DNA of 64,000 nt from Buddleja alternifolia (lineage: Eukaryota > Streptophyta > Magnoliopsida > Lamiales > Scrophulariaceae), in contig CM033405.1 in assembly GCA_019426215.1 (NCBI GenBank), forward strand, positions 28,984,199 through 29,048,198. The letters run 5' to 3'. Below the pieces are notes generated by a model, which saw nothing but the letters and a program-made list of their open reading frames with translations, searched no databases and was not told where the DNA came from. A program made the translations under genes and the position numbers. Shown piece after piece: positions 1 through 10,055 of the stretch (its first letter is position 1; each line of letters starts with the position of its first letter).

Positions 1-2
1 GG

Positions 3-182
3 CGAGAATGATAAATTCTTACTTTGCTAATTTATGCAACTTTGAGGTGCCCCACACACAACAGTTGGTTTATTGGTGGCAATCATAACATGGCCAGGGC
101 CGAGAAGGATAAATTCTTACTTTGCTAATTTATGCAACTTTGAGGTGCCCGACACACAACAACTGGTTTATTGGTGGCAATC
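3..182. repeat. 98-bp-period tandem duplication
   Basis: Two direct copies of about 82 bp (3-84 and 101-182) differ at only a few bases and are separated by 16 bp. Both include the segment reading ttgaggtgcc then cacacaac. The second copy runs into the LINE-like coding relic, so the duplication probably lies inside that relic. Seen directly. Confidence 0.85.
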
Positions 183-904
183 TGGGCATTTAGGGAAGTC
201 GGCTAATAATGTTAGTCGAATATTTCTGATTTTGATAACTTGGGTTCATTTGGATTGAACGAAACAAAACAAAGCATGAAGGCTTGAGTTTTAGTGACAC
301 AAGAATTCAGTCAAGAATTGAACATTATATTCAGTCATTGCACAAGTATGGATTTATCTCGCCAGCTAATTTCAAAGGAATAGACTTGCGGCTAAGTTAG
401 GGATCCACATGGGGACTAAACATAACTTGCAAGTCACGCAAGTAAATTGGTCTCTTTCAATTGAGGGTTGGGTTAAATTGAATTCAGATGGTGCTTCTCG
501 GGGCAATCCTAGATTGGCAGGTGCGGGAGGGGTCATACGGGATCACAAAGGTAAGTTTTTGATGGCATATACGGAATACAGTGATATGGCGGCTAATACT
601 ATGGCCGAACTGGTAGGGGTGTTTAAAGGGCTTGAATTATGCTTTAATCATGGTTTTAGGAGGGTTTGGATGGAACTTGATGCTCAAACGATTATTCGGA
701 TAATTGCTAGTACCACCCCGGGAAGTTGGGAGCTTCAAAAATTTCTTCAAAGAATGAAATAAATCTGCTGACTTACTAGCAAATATGGCTTGCGATGAAA
801 AAACCTCCTCGGTATTCCTTGAGTTAGAAGCTACTCCTCGGCTCCCCCTTGCTCAATTGAAGATGGATTTAATGTTTCCTAGCTTCCGTATTAGATGGAA
901 ATAA
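182..904 (+). pseudogene. LINE (L1-like) 3' coding relic with RNase H domain
   Basis: The reading frame at 409-762 has the RNase H fold signature of plant RVT_3-type domains. The catalytic acidic residues are recognisable as Asp27 (NSDGASRGNP), Glu67 (MAELVGVFKGLEL) and Asp91 (MELDAQT). The last motif (NKSADLLANMA, Asp codon at 770-772) sits in another frame and continues to a stop at 902-904, so a frameshift or small deletion lies near 760. Upstream (about 190-400) broken frames give pieces such as TRIQSRIEHYIQSLHKYG, typical of the linker before RNase H in plant LINE ORF2 proteins. No intact reverse transcriptase is present in the window. It could instead be a relic of a stand-alone RNase H-like gene, since such genes descend from LINEs. 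Confidence 0.7.
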
Positions 905-1379
905 TTTCTCATTGTAAGGGAATAGTACTCCTTGTTTTTGTGCTTTTTAAGTTGATTTGTAAGGGAGTAAGTACTCCTAATTTAATTGATTTCATAGATT
1001 TTGTTAGGGATTTAGAACTCCTTGTTTATGACTTTCATTTAAATTGAATAAAGAAGAGACGAGAGGCCCGAAAATGCTCTCCCCCCCATTAGGGCGGTTC
1101 GCTTAACAAAATATATAGCATAACTAAATTATTAGTTGTCTTGTCATATTTTCTATATTTTCTATGACCTAACTCGAGAATCAAGACCACCTTGGGAACT
1201 CGATTGCTATATTGGATACATGCAACTCGAACATCGTGTTACATACCAACCAGATTCGTGTCCACCGTCTACCACTTGATTGTTGGTATTTGACATAGGA
1301 GTTGCATGATCGTACAACATGTCCAATTCCAAGTTAGTTTGTACAATCTCTAAAACCTTTAAATACTCAAATACTTATC
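905..1379. other. no gene seen
   Basis: AT-rich sequence following the LINE-like stop codon. It may include the 3' UTR of that relic, but no clear poly(A) tail or flanking duplication could be fixed. No coding frame, LTR or structured repeat recognised. Confidence 0.5.
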
Positions 1380-1388
1380 ATGTACAAA

Positions 1389-2780
1389 GGGAAAATTGCA
1401 CTTTACGTCCCATAACTTTGGCCGAATTCAATTTTGGTCCCACTCGTTACAAAAATATCACATTGAGTCCCATAGCTTACAAAAAATCTCAATGTTGGTC
1501 TCATCCATCAATTTTCGTCAATTTTTAACGGAGAAGGCATGTGGGCTGCATGTGTCCTTGAGTTAAAGGCCAATTTTTTTTTTCATTCATGCCCCTAACA
1601 GAATGAATTAAAAAAAAGGAAAATACAAAAGAATTAAAAAAAGAAAAAAAATTGTAAATGACATTTGGGCCCTTCCAGCTCTACCTGATCGGACGGGAAA
1701 TTGGGTGAAATCGGGATGTGGGCAGTGGTGGGTTGCAGAATACGGCGGTGATGGTTCGAGAAGGGGATGCGGGCGGTGGTGGATTGCAGAAGACGGGGGC
1801 GGTGGTTCGAGAAGGAGATGAGGGCGGTGATGGGTTGCAGAAGACGGCGGCGGGATTCACGCGGTGATGGTTCGCGAAGGCTTTGTGAAGGAGATGCAGG
1901 AGGTGGTGATTCGCGAAATGTTGACGAAGGTGATGCTGGCGGTTGTGCGATGCGGAAGGCGGCGACGATGGTAGGATCTTTGCGCGGTGGTGGTTGGCTG
2001 AAGGAAGAAGACGATAAACAACAATTTTCCTTTTTTTTCTTTTTTTTTCCTTTTTTAGTTTATTTTTTTTTATTTCTATGAAATACAAAATTAATTTCTA
2101 ATCTATATATTTTTTGTTGATAATTTGTAAATAATTAAATAAAAAGGCTTAAATAATATCTGGAATATACTAATTTAAAATTTTGTTATAACTCCAATTT
2201 CAAAATTAAAAATGATTGAAATATTTTTAGATAATACTAAAATTATAATTAAAATATTTTTACTATGTTTTTTAATTGATTTTATTTTCCAAAGATATAT
2301 ATCAAATTTAATATATTAGGATATATTATTTTTATTTTTATTTACTATATATAAGAATCTATACTTTAATTTATTTTAAATTGAATTATTTTAAATAAGT
2401 CAAAGATATTTTTCATTTACATACCTTTGATTTTTTTGTTATTTTTATATATACAATATTATATAATTTTGTATGTGTATATATATATATGTATTATATT
2501 TTATGTTTTTTTGTTAAATTATTAAACTAATTACAAGTTGGGGGGCTTTTTTGCAATTATCCTTTGTTTTGGAGCCCAAATCAGGTGCACATCACGGTCA
2601 AAGCTTTGACTAGCGGCCCATGTGTAAGGCACATGCCATCTGCCATTAAAAATTGACGGAAATTGACGGATAGAACCAACATTTAGATTTTCTTATGAGA
2701 CTCAATATGATATTTTTGTAACGAGTGGGACCAAAATTGAATTCAGGCAAAGTTATGGGACGTAAAGTGCAATTTTCCCC
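1389..2780. mobile_element. MULE-like TIR element with GC-rich cargo
   Basis: Long imperfect terminal inverted repeats, about 140 bp each, face each other (1389-1530 and about 2640-2780). The outer ends read gggaaaattgcactttacgt and its complement. Nine-base flanks match at 8 of 9 positions: atgtacaaa (1380-1388) and acgtacaaa (2781-2789), the size of a Mutator-type target-site duplication. The interior has a sharply GC-richer block (about 1680-2010) followed by AT-rich DNA. No transposase motif was found, so the element is non-autonomous. The GC-rich block gives open frames on both strands (for example 1681-2088 minus, rich in His, Pro and Ser), which may be captured host sequence as in Pack-MULEs or only low-complexity DNA. 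Confidence 0.75.
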
Positions 2781-2789
2781 ACGTACAAA

Positions 2790-3330
2790 TATACATTTCT
2801 ATTTTTGTCCTCTCCTTTTCTAGAAGGTTGTTTAAGTTCGTTAAGCATATGTTAACTTGAGCACTGTAGTTGAAAAAAGTTCTTGACAAATCCGACGAAT
2901 GTGTGTAACATGTAAGTATTAGATTTAATTTGACCGCAGTTCCTAATATGATCTAGACATCTTTCTACTCGTACCAATATCTCTAACAAGAATTATTGTG
3001 AAATATGCGTTGAGTTGAAATCACAACTAATTTCACATAGCTTTAGATTGTTGGGGGGAGGGGGTTATAGGTTTATCAAAAATCCTATACGACAAAATAA
3101 CTGGGAAAGGATGCTAGTCACACTATCTTTCTAGGGTATTTATCTTATACTTTTTCAAGGAAGAAGTAGTCTCATACTTTTTAAAGGAGGCACATCTTCG
3201 TTACGTTGTTATTATGATCAAATTTAGCTGATGAGATGCAGGTCAAATTTTCATTCCTATAGAAGAGTAATTTAAAATAACTAGGAAAGTGCTCGCGCGT
3301 TGCGCGTGGATACTATGTTTTAATTGTTAA
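2790..3330. other. no gene seen
   Basis: About 540 bp of unclassified sequence between the MULE-like element and the TA-rich block. No convincing open frame, LTR end or RNA gene was recognised. Confidence 0.5.
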
Positions 3331-3359
3331 TAAAAAAAATTATAATATTTTAGCTATTA

Positions 3360-3361
<2 letters not shown>

Positions 3362-3393
<32 letters not shown>

Positions 3394-3616
3394 AGCACAA
3401 TTGGTAGATAGCTGGGTTCCTTAAATATTTGTCTAGGGTTCGATTCCTGGCTGTGTGTATGAAAAAGACTTTGTTGAGAGAGGCAAAACCCACTTTGGTG
3501 ATCTCTATGCCTCGAAGGGAAATAGTCTCTGGCGTCCGACTGAGTAAACCCTGGTATATACCAAAAAAAAAAAGAATATATATATATATATATTTATAAT
3601 ATATAGGTTATTATGA

Positions 3617-3641
<25 letters not shown>
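3362..3641. repeat. TA microsatellite split by a SINE
   Basis: Runs of (TA)n occupy 3362-3390, 3575-3592 and about 3618-3641. The non-repetitive insert between them is the SINE annotated at 3391-3574. The TA runs on both sides are compatible with SINE insertion into the microsatellite, but they hide the exact target-site duplication. Confidence 0.85.
3391..3574 (+). mobile_element. tRNA-derived SINE
   Basis: A 5' part resembling a tRNA carries a box A-like segment (agcacaattgg, 3394-3404) and a perfect box B consensus (ggttcgattcc, 3437-3447), about 33 bp apart as expected for an internal RNA polymerase III promoter. A non-tRNA body follows and ends in an A-run (about 3563-3573). Length, promoter spacing and A-tail fit a plant SINE. 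The sequence cannot fold as a complete tRNA: there is no acceptor-stem partner for the 5' end, so it is not a functional tRNA gene. The family was not identified. Confidence 0.78.
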
Positions 3642-3648
<7 letters not shown>

Positions 3649-3926
3649 TGATAGACAAATAAATTTGACCTTTCGAATAATAAAATCTAAAAGATCGATT
3701 AATTAAAATTTGATATGTTATTCTTAATTTTTATAATTTCTAGTTTCTGTACTTATGGATAATTACTTTTAGTTTTATTTATGAGTATTTTTTTAGTTAT
3801 TGAGAAATATTTCCGGAGTTGATCATTATTTCAGTCATAAATGAGTTCAGAGGAATTTCTTGAAAGTATAAATTTTATTTTGATCAAAAAAATAATCTGC
3901 CCATTATTTATTTTTATTATTTTTAA

Positions 3927-5869
3927 GGGAAAATTACTAAAAAACCCCTAAAATAAATTTTTGTATCCAAGAAACCCTTAAAATTATTTTTCTATCTAAA
4001 GTTCTAAACTACCCATTCCACCATCTTTTCATTCCAAAACCCCTGAAATGTAAGGATAATAAATTTATGGACTTAGTCGTCCTTAGCCTTCTAGATTAAA
4101 AATTAATCAATAGTAGATTCATGTAGAAATTTATTTATTTAGAACTTTTATATTGATAATCATACTAATTGATTTTCAACCTTAACTTTTCAGAGTTTTT
4201 AAGCTTTTTTAAAATTTTAAAAAATGTATTGTTAGAAATGTTAGGAAATTTCATATTAGAAGTTTTGATGATGACAATTAGGGATCTTATGTTAGACCCC
4301 AAAATATGTAAGTTTGATTTTATAAGCTTTAAAGTGTTAGATTTGTAATAGGCTTTATAAGTTTTGCTTTATTTTATTCTAGATTATTAGGCTAAGCATT
4401 TTTAGGCTAAGCGTCTGATAAATTCTGAGTGACCTTATCAATAGTTAAGTCTGAAGACTCAAGCGCCTGAAGTCTGAATGAAGATGCAGATTCCCGAGCG
4501 TCCAAACAACAAGCCACATCAAGCGGTGCTTATAGGACATAAGTTATTCAAGGATGAATGAGCATCTATCAGTGACTGATATCACTTGAATTTATTTCTA
4601 AGTTCAGAAGGAGTTTAATACAAATATTCCCAGATCATTAATTGCCAACGGGCATTTATTTCAAATGCATTAAATGCTGATAAGAGCATTAAATGTGATA
4701 AGCTCTTTCGGACGTACGGAGAAGCCACCCCATTGACTGTCAACTTTTACAGACTGCAGCACCAACTTTTGTGCAGCAGATTTTTAGGAAAAAGAACAAA
4801 AGTTGTTCACTCGCGGAAGTGAGAGACACGCGCCTGTGCATGTGTCAAACGGACACTTTTTCCAAGATTACCTATAAATAGGACTTCAACAACAAGCCAA
4901 AAACAACAATCGTGTTCCAAGCCAAATTGTTGTTGCATTGAAGTTTCATTCCTTAAATTCTCAGAAAAGCCAGAATATTCAAGAAAAAATTCTCTTTGCT
5001 TTTCTCAAAATTCCTGAGACAGTCAACCAATATCTCAAACATTCTTTGAAGAAACCTACATTACTATTGAGATATTATCAAGTTGTTTGAACTTCATCAA
5101 AATCAAACAAACCTTTAGAAAAACCCCATCCAAGCCTCGCGATTTGTGTGAAGTCGAAGTTGGATACTTGCATTATTTCTGGATGAAAGAAGCAAGGGGA
5201 TTGAAGTGATTTGGAGCAGAAATCTGTGTGATTAAGGAGCTCAAGTCATCAATATCCATCTCTCCCTAATTTGTAGAAGATTCTGTGTGATTTGAGAATC
5301 ATTTTAGTGGATTGCTTCCAAGTATTAGAGGAGAAGAAGGACATAGTTGGGATTACACCACCCAACGAACCTTACAAATATTGTGTTATTTACTTTACAG
5401 TCAATTTCCATATTGTCATATTATTACATAATTCTGTTAAGTGGAACTTAATCGAACGCTAAGCAACTAAAATACTTCCTGTGACGCTAAAGCTTTCAAA
5501 AGAGAAGACTCTAAAATCATTCCGTTGTGCTAACACTGATCAAAGAACTGAACGCTTAAACCTATTTGGTTATAGTATTCAAATCTTGAAGTTTAAGTTA
5601 ACTTTCTAAAATAGTCTTCAGTAGACGCTCAGTCAAGCGCCTACTTCTCAAACGTCCTACTAGTTTTAATACGAATAATTTTTGAAGTCGAAAAAGACTT
5701 TAGGGTCTATTCAACCCCCTCTTTCTAGACCCTTTCGTTTGCCACTTGGGACCAACAAGAAAGTTTGTAAAATGAGTTTTTGAGATTGAAAAATATCTTT
5801 ATGAGCTTTTTGGATACAAAAATTTAGTTTTTTTTTTTTGGGGGGAGGGGGGCGGTAGCAATTTTTCTT
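3927..5869. mobile_element. MITE-like TIR element interrupted by a solo LTR
   Basis: The left end (gggaaaattactaaaaaacc) and the complement of the right end (aagaaaaattgctacc and onward) match over about 42 bp, ending in a shared segment aaatttttgtatcc. The flanks attttta and atttttta are similar, suggesting a target-site duplication in T/A-rich DNA. Once the 1.5-kb solo LTR is removed the element is about 420 bp, the size of a MITE. Extra G and T runs (5830-5853) have grown in the right arm. No coding capacity. Superfamily not assigned. Confidence 0.6.
4239..5757 (+). mobile_element. solo LTR, probably Ty1/copia type
   Basis: A 1519-bp segment begins tgttaggaaatttc, ends gggaccaaca, and is flanked by perfect 5-bp duplications agaaa (4234-4238 and 5758-5762). 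TG...CA ends plus a 5-bp duplication without any internal region define a solo LTR, the usual outcome of recombination between two LTRs. A TATA-like box tataaata (4873-4880) followed by a transcribed-looking downstream part gives plus orientation. The related internal region is not in this window, so lineage is inferred only from the LTR start and length. Confidence 0.85.
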
Positions 5870-5885
5870 ATTTTTTAACACGTAC

Positions 5886-5918
<33 letters not shown>

Positions 5919-5950
5919 GTAGCAATTTTTCTTATTTTTTAACATGTACT
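5854..5950. repeat. local duplication containing a 30-G homopolymer
   Basis: The segment gtagcaatttttcttatttt occurs at about 5855 and again at about 5919, each followed by ttaaca and a gtact end. Between them lies an uninterrupted run of 30 G (5888-5917), preceded by a shorter G-rich run (5840-5853). The arrangement looks like a small duplication followed by homopolymer growth. The run could form G-quadruplexes; its length is also prone to assembly error. Confidence 0.85.
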
Positions 5951-7844
5951 AGTATTTTTAATAAAAAAATTGTTTCTTAACTTCATTTCCAAAGTGAAAA
6001 GATCCGAAAAAGGTATCCAATTTTTTTTTAGATAATTTATCTTGCTACAAGAAATTATACAAAATGCTCTAACCTATAGCAAACCACTTGAGCAACCTAT
6101 AGCAAACAACTTGAGGTCAAAAAATAAAATATATGAAACTATTTTATATAAAAAATAAATAAAAAATCATAATCACTTGATCTATTGGTTTGTAACTCAT
6201 TAATATTCCATATTTTAAAATAAGAAGATAAAATCGTGATTCATGAATTTATTTTGTAGTGACAAAAATACTCTTGTGCAAAAAAACACACTCTTATTCA
6301 AGAGAGACGAAACTCTCATTCGAGAGAGAGAATGTAAACTCTTATACTAGAGAGAAAATAAAATACTAAACAAACTATCTAAAAAGCTATAAAAAATCTT
6401 ATGAATCACCCGTCTTTATCTCATCAGATCCGCCTCTGTCTCGTTAGATCCATCACTGTTTCGTCAGATTTGAAGTTGAGTTATACAATTTGAAGAGGGT
6501 ACTCTGACCCAGTCCGCCGATGATGGTGGTAGCAACAGTGGTGAAGAAGGCGATTTCTTCACCAAGCCATCGTCGGAGGAAAAAAAGAGAAGAAAAAAGA
6601 TGGTTAAGATTTTTCTTTTTTTGTATGGGGAGAGAGAGAGATGCGGCTGTGTTGATTTGTGGGTGATTCTAATTCAACTTATACTCATGTGTTTATCAAA
6701 ATATATTTAAACCTTAAAATTGAGCGATTAAATAAGATACCATATATATCTAATTTGATTTGAAAAATTATGTATTAGTCAAATCACTTCTAACTACTAT
6801 TCTCTTACACAAAACTAATTTACTTGAAAGCTTTAGTAGTTCAGTTATCTAATTGCAAGATAAATGACCCCGACCCAGCTTGAGCATCTTCTCGTCATCA
6901 TGGTAGCCAGCCCCATCTGTCTCTTGAAGTCATCAATGCATCCTCCCATTATATAATATTTAATTAGAATAGAAGCAAAAACAATATGTTCAAATAACAT
7001 CGACTCCATTTCAAAAAAAAAAAAATAACATCGACTCAACGTGCAATTGAATTGAATTGAGATTTTTCTCGATTTCGTGAATTACCCCATTTTTGTTATA
7101 TTATATTGTAGAAAGTAAAAAATATGAATTTACAGTTAGAAAGCAAATAAAATGATTAATCCCATTTTTTTCATGTTAAATATATAAAAAAGGGTAAATT
7201 CTAAATAAATGTGCCATTGGTTTAATTTTAGCAAGAGGTATTAAAGGAATAATACAATTTCCTTTTGCCCAAATATTTTCTTCTTCTTTTCAATTATGTG
7301 TTCTTTATGAATTCTCTGATAATTTTGGGGTATTATTTAATATCTATGGTTATAGCCAACAAATTAAATAATAAAAAATAAAAAATAGTTACTTGACTAA
7401 CAAAACAATCTCTTTTTGTTCAAATTTTCTTTTTGATTATTTATGTTTATGGAATTCAAGTGAAAAATGGATCAAAATCTTTAACAAACCACATAATATA
7501 TTTAGAGTCCATTTAAGACTCTAATGTTGCTAATTATAAAAAGAACTAATTTTTTTAAGAAAAGATTATTATGGAATACAAGAAATAATTAAATTACATA
7601 ATATCATATAAAATTATATTAGTCATTTTCACAAAATATTAAACAAAATATTTGATGAAAAAAGTTGTTACATAAGTACTCATAAGCATAAATGTAACAA
7701 CATAACTCATTTATTTATATTAGTCATGTACTTTATATTTTATTAAAAGAGCTAGATTAAAGTTGATTATTAAATTACTGTATTAATTTACTTACTTAAC
7801 CTTATTTATTTCTAGTATGATAATTATATAGGGTTATTTTATGT
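5951..7844. other. AT-rich sequence, no gene supported
   Basis: Nearly 1.9 kb of mostly AT-rich DNA. A small cluster of direct and inverted copies of ctctcattcgagagag occurs at about 6290-6355. A slightly GC-richer patch (about 6415-6610) resembles an exon in composition, but has no supported start, splice context or family similarity. Nothing else recognised. Confidence 0.5.
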
Positions 7845-7967
7845 CACGCTCCGGGCTTGCGAGTCTCTTTGAACTCGAGAATTGCCTCTTAACCCACCAA
7901 GTGCACCATGAAGTTAAGTTCTGAAGCACTTTTTTAAAAGGAATATTAAATGAGTGCACTTGGATTC

Positions 7968-8960
7968 TTTGATTAATGCTTTAAAGTTCTTCACTTTTCA
8001 ATTATTATTCTAAGTGTGTTGGGGCATCACAGTTACCCCTCCTTAAGAATGTGAAGTCCTCGTTGCAGCGCGACATAGCTCATGATCGGTATCCAGGGTC
8101 AAGACTCTAGAAGTGGCTCCTACGAGTTCAAGAGGTGGCTTCGCACATGTGTAGAACAAATTACAAATGGACTGTAGTAATATGAATAAATAGAACCCAA
8201 CAATGAGCACTTGAGCAGTGCAGTTAATAAGATTTCAAAATTTAAGAAGCGCAATGACCGTAGCAATAGGAAATCAAAATGTTTTCCTATTGTCAAATTT
8301 GTCTGAGAATACAATGTGGCATCAAAATTATAAAATTTTAAATACATAATCAGTCTGAATTTCAAGCTCAATCAAGAAGAAGCTCAATCAAGAAGAACCT
8401 CAATCAAGAAGAACCTCATGCTTTTTATTGCTCTCTCGGTGGTGTACTTCTTTGATCAATGCTTATAAGTTCTTCACTTTTTAATTCTATTTCTAAGTGG
8501 GTTGGGGCATCACAGTTACCCCTCCTTAAGAATATGAGTGTACTTCTTATAAATTCTTCATTTTTCAATTCTTATTCGAAGTGGGTTGGAGCATCACAAT
8601 TACCTCTCCTTAAGAATATGAAGTCCTCGCAACGCCGCGACATAGCTCATGATCGGTATCCAAGATCAGGACTCTAAAAGTGACTCCTACGGGTTCAAGA
8701 GATGGCTCCCACACATGTATAGAACAAATGGACCATAACAATAGGAACAAATGAAATCCAACTATGAGCTGTGCAGTTAATAAAATTCCAAAATTTAAGA
8801 AGCACAGTAACCATAGCAATAGGAAATCAGATTGTTTTCCTATTGTCAAATTCGGCTGAGAATACAACATGGCATCAAAAGTGTAAAAGTTTAGATACTT
8901 CATCACTCTAAATTTGCAGCTCAACCAAGAAGAACCTCATGCTTTTTATTACTCTCTCGG
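7968..8960. repeat. tandemly duplicated unit of unknown type
   Basis: A unit of about 430-470 bp occurs twice (about 7968-8440 and 8536-8960), with a truncated copy of its first 95 bp between them (8441-8535). Each unit starts with a segment containing gggttggggcatcacagtt or a close variant, continues through gacatagctcatgatcggta, and ends aacctcatgctttttatt then ctctctcgg. Divergence is visible throughout, so the duplication is not recent. No LTR ends or coding domain were recognised. It may be a degraded LTR-type repeat or non-coding tandem duplication. Confidence 0.75.
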
Positions 8961-9231
8961 TTAAGTTCTTTGTTTTCATTAATTAAATTCTTACTCTCTA
9001 GCCTCACATACAAAAAACCTCATCTTGCCCTATACAAAACCAGAAATTATCAATGTTCCTCATATCAGCTAATTAATTAACTCCCAAAATTCTTAAGCAA
9101 TTACATCTAATTAGGACTATATGAATGTCGACACAAGTACCATGAAAAGCTCCATCTAAACAATGAATAAGAATTCAAGCATGCTCAACCAAACCAAATT
9201 GTATACCAATTGCAAGTTTGAATTTATTTTT

Positions 9232-9431
9232 CACTAATTCCACAAGCAAGATCCAGACTTTACACTTCTAACATGTAGACATAAACAATTAACAATAGAA
9301 AATTATGGCAATTCCAAACCAAATGATATATCAACTCCAAACTATTTTTTTCCCCACTAATTCCATAAGCAAGTTCCAGATCTTACACTTCAGCAAAAAA
9401 AAAAAAGAAGTTTCAGACCTTACACTTCTAC
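9232..9431. repeat. short dispersed repeats at the copia target site
   Basis: A segment of about 38 bp, cactaattcc followed by a/caagcaag and ending ttacacttcta, occurs at 9232-9270 and 9355-9392. A shortened copy lies at 9405-9431, and another copy lies beyond the copia insertion at 13499-13537. The period is about 122 bp. Element H therefore landed inside a small degenerate repeat array. Confidence 0.7.
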
Positions 9432-9522
9432 CGAGCAGACATAAAATAAGAATGTTGAAATAAGTGCACATTTTTGGTTAACTCTAGAACATAAACTTTT
9501 TAAAATAAGATTACCTAGTTAG

Positions 9523-9570
9523 TTCTAGAATATTCTAGAAGATTCTAGAATGTTCTAGAATACTCTAGAA
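9523..9570 (+). promoter_or_regulatory. heat-shock-element array in the LTR
   Basis: TTC triplets at 9523, 9533, 9543 and 9553 alternate exactly with GAA at 9528, 9538, 9548 and 9558, giving eight consecutive perfect 5-bp half-sites (nTTCn/nGAAn). Degenerate half-sites follow (CTC 9563, GAA 9568, then repeated tagaa). Three half-sites are enough for a heat-shock factor trimer in known promoters. The array lies about 190 bp upstream of the TATA box. The Arabidopsis ONSEN/ATCOPIA78 LTR is activated through similar sites. Binding here is inferred, not shown. Confidence 0.8.
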
Positions 9571-9755
9571 TAATGTAGAAACTAGTAGAAAACTCCGGAA
9601 TAATCTAGAATCTTGTAGAAGGTCGTAGAATGTTGTAGAACCATGTAGAATGTTGTAGAACCATGTAGAATGTTCTAAAAGATAGAAGAAGCCTCTAGAA
9701 CTATCTAGATGTGTATGTAGAAAATCTAGAGACTTCAAGGTGTAGTCACTACACC

Positions 9756-9763
9756 TATAAATA
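9756..9763 (+). promoter_or_regulatory. TATA box of element H
   Basis: The sequence tataaata lies in a symmetrical context (gtagtcactacacc just upstream) and is repeated at 13159-13166 in the 3' LTR. Its position, about 260 bp before the LTR end, fits transcription start within the LTR. Confidence 0.75.
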
Positions 9764-10015
9764 TGAGATGATGTACTAACTTGTAACAAGAAGAATCCAT
9801 CAATACAAAGTTTTCTTCCAAGTATTCCTACAACTTCTACTCTTCCAACTTCCAACTATTCTTCTATTCCAACTATCTACAAAATACTATACTCTTCATC
9901 CTTACTAAATACTTCCCACTACTTCACTCCACACAATATTCACACAACTAATAAATTCTTCTTCACAAAAATACACACTTACAAAATACACACTTACTAT
10001 TCCATACACTATCAG

Positions 10016-10027
10016 TGGTATCAGAGC
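10016..10027 (+). other. primer-binding site (initiator tRNA-Met type) of H
   Basis: The 12-mer tggtatcagagc, complementary to the 3' end of plant initiator methionine tRNA, lies one base after the LTR end. This is the classic minus-strand priming site of copia elements. Confidence 0.92.
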
Positions 10028-10055
10028 ACGTTCGGTTAAATACTGGGCGTGATAC

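Larger units (their letters stand above)
9453..10014 (+). repeat. 5' LTR of copia element H
   Basis: The 562-bp LTR starts tgttgaaataag and ends cactatca, matching the copy at 12886-13414. U3 holds the heat-shock-type array and many further tagaa pentamers up to about 9720; the TATA box is at 9756. Compared with the 3' LTR it has one extra 10-bp array unit and one extra 20-bp unit around 9640-9660. Confidence 0.93.

Noticed and set aside
1681..2088. His/Pro/Ser-rich protein on the minus strand
   Set aside because: Low-complexity frame in the GC-rich cargo of the TIR element, overlapped by an equally long frame on the other strand; no domain.
3391..3460. tRNA gene with box A and box B
   Set aside because: The acceptor stem and anticodon arm cannot be formed and the unit continues to an A-tail, so it is a SINE.
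6415..6610. Possible host exon in a GC-richer patch
   Set aside because: No conserved protein, no consistent frame and no splice context could be supported.
8120..8924. Similar minus-strand frames at 8120-8371 and 8610-8924
   Set aside because: Similarity is explained by the tandem duplication of the repeat; stops and frame differences do not suggest coding constraint.
9565..9855. 96-residue minus-strand frame, repeated at 13028-13255
   Set aside because: Antisense to the LTR of copia element H; duplicated only because LTRs are paired.
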